From the NCBI RefSeq assembly GCF_003073475.1, contig NZ_CP029033.1:62001-126000 (forward strand): a DNA stretch of 64,000 nucleotides, read 5' to 3'. The notes under the pieces were generated by a model. The model was not told the DNA's origin, ran no database searches, and saw nothing but the letters and a program-made list of their open reading frames with translations. This document shows positions 28,102 to 36,316 of the stretch, in pieces. Numbering within the stretch: position 1 is the stretch's first letter; every line of letters starts with the position of its first letter. The DNA comes from Actinobaculum sp. 313 (GTDB lineage Bacteria > Actinomycetota > Actinomycetes > Actinomycetales > Actinomycetaceae). The translations under genes and the position numbers were made by a program.

Positions 28102-29523
28102 ATGAGAATGTGGAAGCCCGGTCGGCATCGCTCGCGGGCCGCCGAAAAGCCGACGGTAGACGAGCTGACGATAGAAGACCCGACAGTAGACGAACCGACG
28201 GCGCCAGAGTCGGTGACAGGCGAGTCTGGGGTAGCCGAGACGATAGGGGAGGACTCCGCAGCAGTGGAAGAGGCTGACCAAGAGCTTCTCGGTGCATCGC
28301 ACGTATCGGCACCGCCGACAGCTGAGGCTGAGGGGTCCCGGGAACACGAGTCCAATTCCGTCGTCGGAACCAGACTTGAGAGCGAGCCCGGATCTGGCCG
28401 CAAAGCGATACCAGGCAGCGATGCGGAGCGGGAAACACGGGCCACGGCCAAGCGTGGCCCGTGGAAGTTCTCCTGGCTTTCACTTGTGCCTGCGCTGATT
28501 GCATTGCTCGGCATGCTTGTCCTCGCTTATCCGACCGCCGCGAGCTGGATCGCGCAATACAACCAGTCAAAGGTCATCAGCAAGTATTCCGACAGCGTGA
28601 ATTCCGCCGACCCATCTGCGCAGGAACAATTGCGTCTCGCGTATGAGTACAACGACGCCCTACGTGCCGGTGCGATCCTTGAAGCGAATTCCAATGTTCC
28701 AACGGGCAGCGGGTCGAGCGAGAACGAGTCGCTGGACTACAACTCGATGCTCCGTGCCAATTCGACCGGGCTTATGGCGCGTCTGCGGATTTCGGCCATT
28801 GATCTTGACCTTCCCGTGTATCACGGCACCTCTGATCAGACGCTTTTGAAGGGCGTGGGACATCTGGAGGGAACCTCGCTACCCGTGGGTGGTGAGAGCA
28901 CTCGATCAGTACTCACCGGGCACCGCGGCCTGGCACAGGCTACGATGTTCACCAACCTGGACAGGTTGAAGGTGGGCGATACCTTCACCATCGAAATCTT
29001 CGATGAAGTCCTGACCTACCGCATCTACGACAAGAAGGTCGTGGAGCCCACGGAGACGGAGGCCCTGCGGGTCGAGGAAGGACGCGATCTCGTCACTCTC
29101 GTGACCTGCACGCCTCTGGGCATCAACACGCATCGTATTCTCGTGACGGGAGAGCGGGTCTACCCCACACCGCAGGAGGATCTGGATGCTGCGGGTAAGA
29201 CCCCTGAAATACCACGGTTTCCGTGGTGGGCGGTGGCATTGCTCGTCGGATTCGTCCTAATTGGCGTGTATATCTGGCGTTCCGGCTATCCCGCCAAGCC
29301 CCGCAAGAAGAAGCACGTTGGCGATGCCAGCTCCACGGAACATGCTCAGCAGAAAGGCGAGAAGAACGGGAGGCTACAAGAAGGTGACGCCTCGCGCTCG
29401 GATAGTGAGGAGTCGGGTCCCGATAGCAAGGAGTCAGCTCCCGATAGCAAGCAGTCGGGCCCGGACCGAGACGGTGAACTGGCCGCCCAAGAAGCCGGTC
29501 CGCCAGGCCGGGATGGCCAATGA
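28102..29523 (+). CDS. srtC: Class C (pilin-polymerising) sortase
   Basis: 473 residues from ATG 28102 behind GGGGAGAGGG. The catalytic triad is visible: His274 in LTGHRGL, Cys336 in TLVTCTPLG, Arg345 in INTHR. A membrane helix at about 124-145 (LVPALIALLGMLVLAYP) and a second near the C-terminus (about 374-392) are typical of class C sortases. Unusual are the roughly 115-residue acidic, repetitive N-terminal extension (VDELTIEDPTVDEPT) before the first helix and a C-terminal tail with a degenerate PDSKESAPDSKQSGP repeat. Both ends should face the cytoplasm. The usual class C lid motif (DPF/DPW) is not obvious. It should polymerise the shaft pilin encoded upstream. Confidence 0.93.
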   Translation: MRMWKPGRHRSRAAEKPTVDELTIEDPTVDEPTAPESVTGESGVAETIGEDSAAVEEADQELLGASHVSAPPTAEAEGSREHESNSVVGTRLESEPGSGRKAIPGSDAERETRATAKRGPWKFSWLSLVPALIALLGMLVLAYPTAASWIAQYNQSKVISKYSDSVNSADPSAQEQLRLAYEYNDALRAGAILEANSNVPTGSGSSENESLDYNSMLRANSTGLMARLRISAIDLDLPVYHGTSDQTLLKGVGHLEGTSLPVGGESTRSVLTGHRGLAQATMFTNLDRLKVGDTFTIEIFDEVLTYRIYDKKVVEPTETEALRVEEGRDLVTLVTCTPLGINTHRILVTGERVYPTPQEDLDAAGKTPEIPRFPWWAVALLVGFVLIGVYIWRSGYPAKPRKKKHVGDASSTEHAQQKGEKNGRLQEGDASRSDSEESGPDSKESAPDSKQSGPDRDGELAAQEAGPPGRDGQ

Positions 29524-29600
29524 TAACGCCCGGTGTGACCATCAACCCGCACACGGTAACTTCACTCGTCTGCGCCTAGGAAGCGTTTAGAATCGAACCC

Positions 29601-31763
29601 ATGAAGTCTCACGCGCCCATGGCACGCAAGGTACCAGTGACCCGTACTTTCCACGGGGACTCATATGTGGATAACTATGAGTGGTTCCGTGACGCTACGA
29701 ATCCGGAACTCCTCGCGCACTTGGAAGCGGAGAATGCCTGGACGCAGGAACGTACCGCGCATCTGGAAGGTCTGCGCGAGCAGATTACCGCAGAGATTTC
29801 ATCGCGCACACGGCAGACCGATATCAGCATCGCGCACCGTGAGGGCAACTGGTGGTATTACCAGCGCACCTGGGAGGGGCGCCAGTATCCGGTGCTATAC
29901 CGCCTACCGGACCGTGATGGCAGCAGGCCGGATGTGAACGCTCTCGGTGGGGAAAAGGACGGTCCCAGCGGTGAACAAGTCGTGTGGGACGGCAATGAAC
30001 TAGCAGAGGGGTCGGAGTTCTTTGCCCTGTCCGACTTCGCGCCGGCACCCGATGGCAAGCTCGGTGCAATGGGAGTCGACTTCACCGGTGACGAACACTT
30101 TGCGTTGCGTATCTTCGATATCGAGACGGGACATATCGTCGACGACGCCGTGTCCGGGCTCGGCTATGGCCTGGCATGGACAACAGACGGAAGCCACGTG
30201 GTTTACTCCCGGGTGGATGACGCGTGGCGGACCTGGCAGATTTGGTTGCACGAGGTAGGATCCCCTGCCGAGAAGGATCGGCTTCTTTACCAGGAAGACG
30301 ATGAGCGTTTCGATGTCATTCACGCCGCGTCGCGTGACGGGCAGTGGATTGTTGTTCAATCGGTGTCTCGCACGACCTCCGAGGTGAGACTGTTCTCCGC
30401 CGCACACCCACTGGCGGCACCGCTGGTGGTGTGCCATCGCCGTGATGGCTTGGAGTACTCCGTGGAACCTGCCGGAGATCACCTCATTATTGTGCACAAC
30501 GCCAACCGCCCGGATTTCGAGGTGGCGACGGCACCGTTGGTGACTTCCACTCCGGATGAGTGGATAGCACGACTGGCCCCACAATCGGGCGAGCGTATCA
30601 ATGAGGTACAGGCGTTCCGTGATTTCGCCGTGGTGGCGATGCGCTCTGCTGGCCGGACGCAACTGCGAGTACTGCCCAGACAGCCCGAAGAGGCACATCC
30701 GCGCACGGCCCAGCGCGGTGGGCGTTTTCTGGAGCCGCACGAGCGAGAAGTCTGGGGTGAACCGGTCATTATCTCCTCCGAAGAGATGGCCACTATCGCT
30801 CTGGAGCCAGCGCCCTATTGGGCGAGCACCGATGTGGTGTACACAGTCGAGTCATTACTCACCCCTCCCACCCAGGTCGCCTATACGGTGGCCAACGGGG
30901 AGTCGACAGTTCTGAAAACCCTCGATGTGCCGAACTACGACCGCGGCGCTTACACCCAACAAGAGGTGTGGGTTGAGGTGACCGATGGGGCGCGGGTGCC
31001 GATGACCCTCGCCTATCGCAGTGACGTCACACCCGATGGAACAAACCCGGGATACATGTACGGTTACGGATCGTACGAGGTGTCGAATGATCCGTACTTC
31101 CGCCCCGCCCTGATCTCTCTGTTGCAGCGCGGCGTCGTCGTCGCCTGGACGCATGTACGCGGCGGCGGTGAAATGGGACGTGCTTGGTACGACAATGGCA
31201 AGCTTCTGCACAAGCGCAACACCTTCACGGATTTCGTTGATTGTGCTGCCTGGTTGGAGCAGAACGGTTGGGCCGCCCCCGGGCGCCTCGCGGCGGAGGG
31301 AGGTTCTGCCGGCGGTCTGCTGATGGGGGCAGTAGCGAATATCGCCCCGGAGCGCTTCCGAGCCATTTTGGCCGGAGTTCCCTTCGTCGATGCTCTGACG
31401 ACGATTCTGATGCCGGAAATGCCGCTGACGGTGGGTGAGTGGGAAGAATGGGGCAACCCGATTGAATCGGCGGAGGTGTACCAATACATGAAGTCATATT
31501 CTCCGGTTGAGAATGTGAAGCACTGCGAATATCCGGCGATTCTCGCGACGACGTCGCTCAACGACATCCGGGTCAGTTACGTGGAGCCCACCAAGTGGGT
31601 GCAGGTGCTGCGTGCGACGACGACGAACGATGAGATTGAACGGCCCATTTTGGAGAAGATTGAAATGGTGGCCGGGCATGCCGGTACCAGTGGGCGCTAT
31701 AACCGCTGGCAGAACCGCGCCTTTGAACTGGCATGGCTCCTCGATCAGATTGGCGCGGCGTAG
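29601..31763 (+). CDS. ptrB: Oligopeptidase B (S9A serine peptidase)
   Basis: 720 residues from ATG 29601, the usual length for oligopeptidase B. The N-terminal beta-propeller begins HGDSYVDNYEWFRD, a family signature. The C-terminal alpha/beta-hydrolase domain has Ser569 in EGGSAGGLLMG, Asp655 in SLNDIRVSY and His693 in AGHAGTSGRY. The family cleaves short peptides after Arg or Lys in the cytoplasm. It is transcribed toward the nucleosidase gene and ends only 5 bp from it. No terminator hairpin fits in that gap. Confidence 0.95.
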   Translation: MKSHAPMARKVPVTRTFHGDSYVDNYEWFRDATNPELLAHLEAENAWTQERTAHLEGLREQITAEISSRTRQTDISIAHREGNWWYYQRTWEGRQYPVLYRLPDRDGSRPDVNALGGEKDGPSGEQVVWDGNELAEGSEFFALSDFAPAPDGKLGAMGVDFTGDEHFALRIFDIETGHIVDDAVSGLGYGLAWTTDGSHVVYSRVDDAWRTWQIWLHEVGSPAEKDRLLYQEDDERFDVIHAASRDGQWIVVQSVSRTTSEVRLFSAAHPLAAPLVVCHRRDGLEYSVEPAGDHLIIVHNANRPDFEVATAPLVTSTPDEWIARLAPQSGERINEVQAFRDFAVVAMRSAGRTQLRVLPRQPEEAHPRTAQRGGRFLEPHEREVWGEPVIISSEEMATIALEPAPYWASTDVVYTVESLLTPPTQVAYTVANGESTVLKTLDVPNYDRGAYTQQEVWVEVTDGARVPMTLAYRSDVTPDGTNPGYMYGYGSYEVSNDPYFRPALISLLQRGVVVAWTHVRGGGEMGRAWYDNGKLLHKRNTFTDFVDCAAWLEQNGWAAPGRLAAEGGSAGGLLMGAVANIAPERFRAILAGVPFVDALTTILMPEMPLTVGEWEEWGNPIESAEVYQYMKSYSPVENVKHCEYPAILATTSLNDIRVSYVEPTKWVQVLRATTTNDEIERPILEKIEMVAGHAGTSGRYNRWQNRAFELAWLLDQIGAA

Positions 31764-31768
31764 CTCGG

Positions 31769-33081
31769 TCAGATCTGTGCTGCGGACGCGGCGGCCCGCC
31801 ACGAGCCGAAACGCTGCCGGATGGCGGCGCCGGAGGGGAACACTCCGCGGCGTCCGGTTTTCTCCAGCCATTCCTGATAGGTCTTGTAGCTCGGCGAGCT
31901 GCCGTGCTTGGCGGACCAGGTGGCGAAGGCACGCAGTGCATTGATGTAATCTCGGTCGCTGAACTTCAGTCCGCCGCGTTTACGGCCGGACTGCGCCCGC
32001 AAGCCGACTTGTTCAAGCGCATCATTCCAATACCCATTGAACCGCTTGATGATGGTTTGCGAGGTGGGGGCCAGGAGAGGTGTCCGCGTCCGGAGTCGAG
32101 GCCGAGTTCGCCAACCAGGGCGGCACGCTGCGTGTCGTACTGCTTAGCGGTAAGAGTCAGAGTGTTGTCCTGTGCGATAGCCTTCTGCGCGGCGGCGATG
32201 GCGGCAAGCGCGGTTGGCGCAATATCCAGATGTCCGTCCGCCTCTAACTGTTGTTCCAGTGCAGCTCTGATCTTTGCTGGCACGCCGTTGATCGATTCGG
32301 GCGGCAGTTTCCGCACCCGCGCAAAGGCGAGCAGCAATGCGGCACGTAAGGATTCCTCGGAGAATCTCTGCGCCGGTCCGCTCCGGGCGTTCTCGGAGAC
32401 CGCGTACAACAAGTTGATCGCGGTTTCCGCCGAACGCTGGGCGGCGTCGTTCAGGCCAAGGTGATAATCCTGCCCGGCCTGTGGGCCGCAGAGGTCGGAA
32501 ATGCACCGGATGGATGCGAAGGGAATATCCCATGTGGCACATACCTGTGCGGCTGCGGCGGATTCCATGTCCGTGCTCAGAGCCTCCGGGAAGGCCTGGC
32601 GCATATCGCCTACATTGGCGGCGGTGACGAAGGAATCTCCCGACAGCATGAGGCCCTGCCGCACCCCGGGTGGGACGGCCTCCAGAAGCGGGGGACTCCC
32701 GGCAAATGATGGCGGCTGCCCCGGGATCTGGCCGCGGACGTATCCGAATGTGGTTGCGTCCGCACTGCCGTACGCATATGACGAGCCGATAACGACGTCG
32801 CCCACTCCGATATCTGTTGCCAGCCCTCCCGCGGATCCGGTGGAGAGAACGAAACGGGGACTAAAATGGGCCAGGGCCCAGCCCAGGGCACTGGCAGTAG
32901 CGGTAAGTCCGATTCCGGTGCGTAAGACGAGGATGTTTCCATGGGTGGAGGCCGCTGTCCAGCCAGCTCCGGTTGGACAGGAGAGCTTGGCCGGCTTGGT
33001 GGCGGCATGAGCGAGTAGGTGGAGGACGGGGCGTGCCTCCTCGTCCTGGGCGGCCAGGACGATTGCGCGGATACGGGTCAC
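31769..33081 (-). CDS. mtnN: MTA/SAH nucleosidase with C-terminal homing-endonuclease-associated repeats (one frameshift)
   Basis: The start is GTG 33081 behind GGGAGGAGGTG, overlapping the luxS stop by four bases (GTGA). Residues 1-230 are a 5'-methylthioadenosine/S-adenosylhomocysteine nucleosidase: [24 protein letters not shown] and CISDLCG. It hydrolyses SAH to adenine and S-ribosylhomocysteine, the LuxS substrate. A helical extension follows. In the first frame it ends at 31966 in unlike sequence, but the other frame continues as [22 protein letters not shown] and ...[13 protein letters not shown]...[17 protein letters not shown], two units of the HNH_repeat type (PF18780-like). Adding one base to the G run at 32066-32070 joins the frames. 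The fusion of a metabolic enzyme to a putative DNA-binding repeat is unusual. Confidence 0.85.
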
Positions 33082-33530
33082 GCCATCACCTCCTCCCATT
33101 CCTCGCGCCGTGACAGCATCTCGCGTACGGCCTCTTGCGCGGCGGCGAGTGAATGGTGTGCTCCCCAGCCGCATTGGACCTCATTCGCGGCGGGAACCTC
33201 CGTCGCCTCGAGAATGGCGTAGAAGGTGTCTTCGACGAGGTCGATGGTTTCCGAGATGTTTGGTCTGCCGACCAAAATGAGGTAGAACCCGGTCTGACAA
33301 CCCATGGGCGAGAAGTCGACGACGTCGTCGCTGCGGTCGCGGACGAATTCGGCAAAGCAATGTTCGATGGAATGCACGGCCGCCATGTCCAAATGTTCAC
33401 GGTTGGGCTGGCAGAAGCGGATGTCATACTTGGTGAGCGTAACATCTGCCCCGAGGTGTTTAATGTCGGCAACGCGAATATAAGGTGCGGCGACGGCGCG
33501 GTGGTCAAGATTGAAGGACTCGACGTTCAT
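33078..33530 (-). CDS. luxS: S-ribosylhomocysteine lyase
   Basis: 150 residues. The iron/zinc site of LuxS is complete: His53 and His57 in HSIEH and Cys120 in NEVQCGWG; the catalytic cysteine is Cys78 in [10 protein letters not shown]. The enzyme splits S-ribosylhomocysteine into homocysteine and the AI-2 precursor DPD. The stop overlaps the start of the SAH nucleosidase gene, so the two consecutive steps of the activated methyl cycle are translationally coupled. The ATG at 33530 follows an AGGAGC-like ribosome site. Confidence 0.96.
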   Translation of the reverse strand: MNVESFNLDHRAVAAPYIRVADIKHLGADVTLTKYDIRFCQPNREHLDMAAVHSIEHCFAEFVRDRSDDVVDFSPMGCQTGFYLILVGRPNISETIDLVEDTFYAILEATEVPAANEVQCGWGAHHSLAAAQEAVREMLSRREEWEEVMA

Positions 33531-33767
33531 TCAGGCTCCTGCTTACAGTTGCGGAGATGCTAGAAGAACCGCCAAGTTCTCTGGCGCTACTTGCACGCCG
33601 CACAATCGGGGCGGCTGCTGACGGGAGGCGTTAACCAAGCATCTCCATACGTCTCCTATTATGACGCATCTATTGACGCGTGTGGGGTGATATAGCAAAG
33701 ATGCTCAATGCCGGATGCCGAATGACATAAGGCCCGGGTGTGGACCGGGGTTGCTAGTTGGGCACGA

Positions 33768-34274
33768 CTATGCGAGCGAGTGGGCGGGTGTCGAGTTCCC
33801 CGGCGCAGCAGCCTTCGCCTGACAATCGGGGCACAGCCCCCAGAAGGTTACCTCGGCCTCGTCGATGACATAACCATGATCATCCGAAGCGACCAGGCAG
33901 GGCCGGTACCCGACGGCACAGGGAACATCCTCAATTCGGCCGCACTTACGGCACACAAGGTGATGGTGGTTGTCGTCGCGGCTGATTTCGAAAAGCGAGA
34001 CGTGGCCGGCGGGTTTGATTTCGCGTAGCAGGCCAACCCGGGTCAGTGCGTGCACGATATCGTAAATCGCCTGTGTGGACACCGAGCCGATGCGGGCGGT
34101 TACACGCTGTCGGAGTTCGTCGGCGCTGACATGACCACCCTGTTCAATCTCGGCGAGTACGGCTAGTCGCGGCTCGGTCACGCGAAGACCGGCCGCATGC
34201 AGCAGGGTTGTGTAATCAGTTGATGCCACATATGTATTTTCGCCGTGAAACTGGGGACGGTCAAGAAAAGACAT
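33768..34274 (-). CDS. Fur-family transcriptional regulator (FurA/PerR-like)
   Basis: 168 residues from ATG 34274. GTG 34229, giving 153 residues, is an alternative closer to the usual length, and neither has a strong ribosome site. A winged-helix DNA-binding domain (AAGLRVTEPRLAVLAEIEQGGHVSADEL ... STQAIYDIVHALTRVGLL) is followed by a dimerisation/metal domain with HHHLVCRKCG and CPDC; the two CxxC pairs would hold structural zinc. Such proteins sense iron or peroxide. The neighbourhood lacks katG or ahpC, so the regulon cannot be read from context; the divergently transcribed DUF4956 operon is one possible target. Confidence 0.9.
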   Translation of the reverse strand: MSFLDRPQFHGENTYVASTDYTTLLHAAGLRVTEPRLAVLAEIEQGGHVSADELRQRVTARIGSVSTQAIYDIVHALTRVGLLREIKPAGHVSLFEISRDDNHHHLVCRKCGRIEDVPCAVGYRPCLVASDDHGYVIDEAEVTFWGLCPDCQAKAAAPGNSTPAHSLA

Positions 34275-34385
34275 GTGGTGGACGTCCGTGTCGCACCTGC
34301 CCACGGCCGAAAGTGGCGGCCCTGCAGGGAAACGCGGGATACGCACAGTGTCAGACCGTTCCCAGGATTCGTTACGTTTCACCAC

Positions 34386-34710
34386 AGATAGCCTTGTGAG
34401 TCTAAGAGGGATGCGGCCGACAGAGCCGCATTGTTTGTCGGAATCTTAAGCGCGAACTTACCGTGCTCTCCCACCGCCTGGTGGGAGAGGGTTAATGGCC
34501 GCTTTGAAACCGGGGTGGCCCGGTGCTATCCCGGCGTTTGGCAGGGGAGGCGTGCCATCCCACGGCAGTGGAGCACAGCGCCCACTATGTGCGCGTGTTG
34601 GGTGTGTGTACGGGCCCGCCCGTGCTGCCGTACGGTGCCCGGGGTGGATGCGGGAGGGTAAGTACTGGCTTGAGATGACGCGTAGACGTGATAGTGGACA
34701 GGAGTCTTCC
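34386..34710 (+). promoter_or_regulatory. Leader region upstream of the DUF4956 operon, with two hairpins
   Basis: No gene is supported, although an open frame continues upstream from the DUF4956 gene. Two hairpins are clear: ATGCGGC/GCCGCAT at 34411-34431 followed by TGTTTG, and a perfect 10-bp stem CTCTCCCACC/GGTGGGAGAG with loop GCCT at 34466-34489. They may form part of a structured 5' leader or a small RNA; no known riboswitch class was recognised. Confidence 0.4.
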
Positions 34711-35418
34711 GTGGATACGAGTTACTTGCTTTTTTTGGCCGATGTGCTTGCGATCAGCATTCTCGCTTTCGTTCTTTATATTCCTCGGCATCGTCGCAAA
34801 GACCTGGCAGTCGCACTTGTCGTGGTCAACGTCGGAGTGCTGGCAGTAACCACAGCACTGGCGCTCTCTACCGTGAATGCCGACCTGGGACTGGGCTTAT
34901 TCGGCGTCCTGTCAATTATTCGCCTACGTTCCACGGAACTGTCTCAGCACGAGGTAGCATACTACTTCGCCGCTCTAGCCATCGGCCTTGTGGGTGGCAT
35001 GCGGACCATGGACCTGTGGCTGGGAATCGCTCTTATCGCCGCGATTGTATTGGCCCTGGCCATTGTTGATTCCCCGCGGGTGCTGCGCTCGTCTCGCCAG
35101 TTGACCATCACCGTGGACCGGGCCATTGCCAATCAAGACGAACTCATCGCCTATATAGAGCAGCAGACCGGATACGACGTGCGTGAAGTGAGTATTCAAC
35201 GCCTCGACTACGTCGACGACTGCACCTGGGTCGATGCACGCTGCAGTGAGCGGACAGAGCGCGTACGCGGCACGGGGGCGTCCGCGATCACCTCCAGGTA
35301 TAGCTCGATCGTCAGCGCGCCGTCCTCCCTTGGCGGAGCACAGAACATTTGCGTTGCTGCGAATAGCGGGACATCCAACGCACATGGGCGGGTCCAGGCG
35401 GAACAGAGGTTCCAGTGA
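34711..35418 (+). CDS. DUF4956 membrane protein
   Basis: 235 residues from GTG 34711 behind ACAGGAGT. About four membrane helices are visible (LLFLADVLAISILAFVLYI, LAVALVVVNVGVLAVTTALAL, AYYFAALAIGLVGG, LGIALIAAIVLALAIVD). They surround the family's conserved GLGLFGVLSIIRLRSTELS loop and precede a small cytoplasmic domain (DELIAYIEQQTGYDVREVSIQRLDYV). DUF4956 proteins are found beside VTC-domain and CotH genes in many Gram-positives, but their biochemical role is unknown. The stop overlaps the next start (GTGA). The tail after about residue 175 is not conserved in appearance. Confidence 0.85.
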   Translation: MDTSYLLFLADVLAISILAFVLYIPRHRRKDLAVALVVVNVGVLAVTTALALSTVNADLGLGLFGVLSIIRLRSTELSQHEVAYYFAALAIGLVGGMRTMDLWLGIALIAAIVLALAIVDSPRVLRSSRQLTITVDRAIANQDELIAYIEQQTGYDVREVSIQRLDYVDDCTWVDARCSERTERVRGTGASAITSRYSSIVSAPSSLGGAQNICVAANSGTSNAHGRVQAEQRFQ

Positions 35419-36316
35419 CTGCTGTAGGTCCACCAATGCTTAACGCTCTCCCGGTGGTAGATGAAATGGCAGATAGCAAGGCGGTGGCGGAAGCGCTAAG
35501 CACGTTGCCGGGCATCAGCTTGGAAGAGTTGTCTGAGACGGCAGAACTTCTGCAACGGGTCGACCGCAAATATCTGGTGCCGCGCGACAGCGCCGCCTAT
35601 CTGGTCGCAGACCTTGCGGAACTGGGTGCTAGAGCACTGACAATCGAAGACCGCCGAGAGTTTTCGTATCTTTCGATGTACTTCGACACGCCCACCTTCG
35701 GTCTTTATCGGGAGGCCGCCACCGGACGGCGGCGTCGGTTCAAGGTGCGGGAAAGAATGTATCTGGACTCGGGTCTACATTTCCTGGAACTGAAAACACG
35801 TGGACCCCGTAGTCTGAACGTGAAGGACCGCAGAAGGCTGAAGCCTGTGGAGATACGGCACTCTTTAGGAATGCGGCAGACGGCGGGTGAACAAGGCGAT
35901 GTCAAGCGCGGGGCACTGGACGACGGTGACACTCGCATATGGCTGGCGGAGATGCTGCTCAGGCGCGGTATAGAACATGCGCCGATACCAGCTCAGGCAG
36001 GTGTGGACTCGCTTCTTCCGGTACTCAACTCCGCTTATCGGCGTTCCACCATTTTGCAACCGGATTTGGCACGGCTAACCATTGACCGGGATTTAACTCT
36101 TGCCCCCTGCTTGGAAACGGGGAGCATAGGGAAGTGGACGAGGTCGTCGTCGAAACGAAATCCGGTGGAGCACCATCGGTGGCGGATCGGCTCATGTGGC
36201 ACTACGGTGTGCGGCCGATACGCATCTCAAAGTACGCGCTCGGCGTGGCGTCCGCCTTTCCGGACATGCCGCACAACCGGTGGCACCGCGCCATGAAGAA
36301 AGTAGGAGAACAATGA
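35415..36316 (+). CDS. VTC-domain (polyphosphate polymerase-like) protein, one frameshift
   Basis: GTG 35415 overlaps the DUF4956 stop. The protein shows the triphosphate-tunnel VTC fold: RVDRKYLVPRD near the N-terminus, YLSMYFDTPTFGLYREA, RRRRFKVRERMY, HFLELKTRG, YRRSTILQPDLARLTIDRDL. After about residue 235 the frame runs into unlike sequence, while another frame supplies the expected end (EVDEVVVETKSGG ... YGVRPIRISKYALGVASAF) up to 36316. Adding one G to the run at 36119-36122 restores a protein of about 300 residues. Yeast Vtc4 polymerises ATP phosphate into polyphosphate; activity of the bacterial single-domain forms is less well established. The stop overlaps the next gene (ATGA). Confidence 0.85.

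Noticed and set aside
26705-28570. A 621-residue open frame antisense to the shaft pilin and sortase
   Set aside because: Arg/His/Leu-rich shadow of well-supported genes with pilin and sortase motifs.
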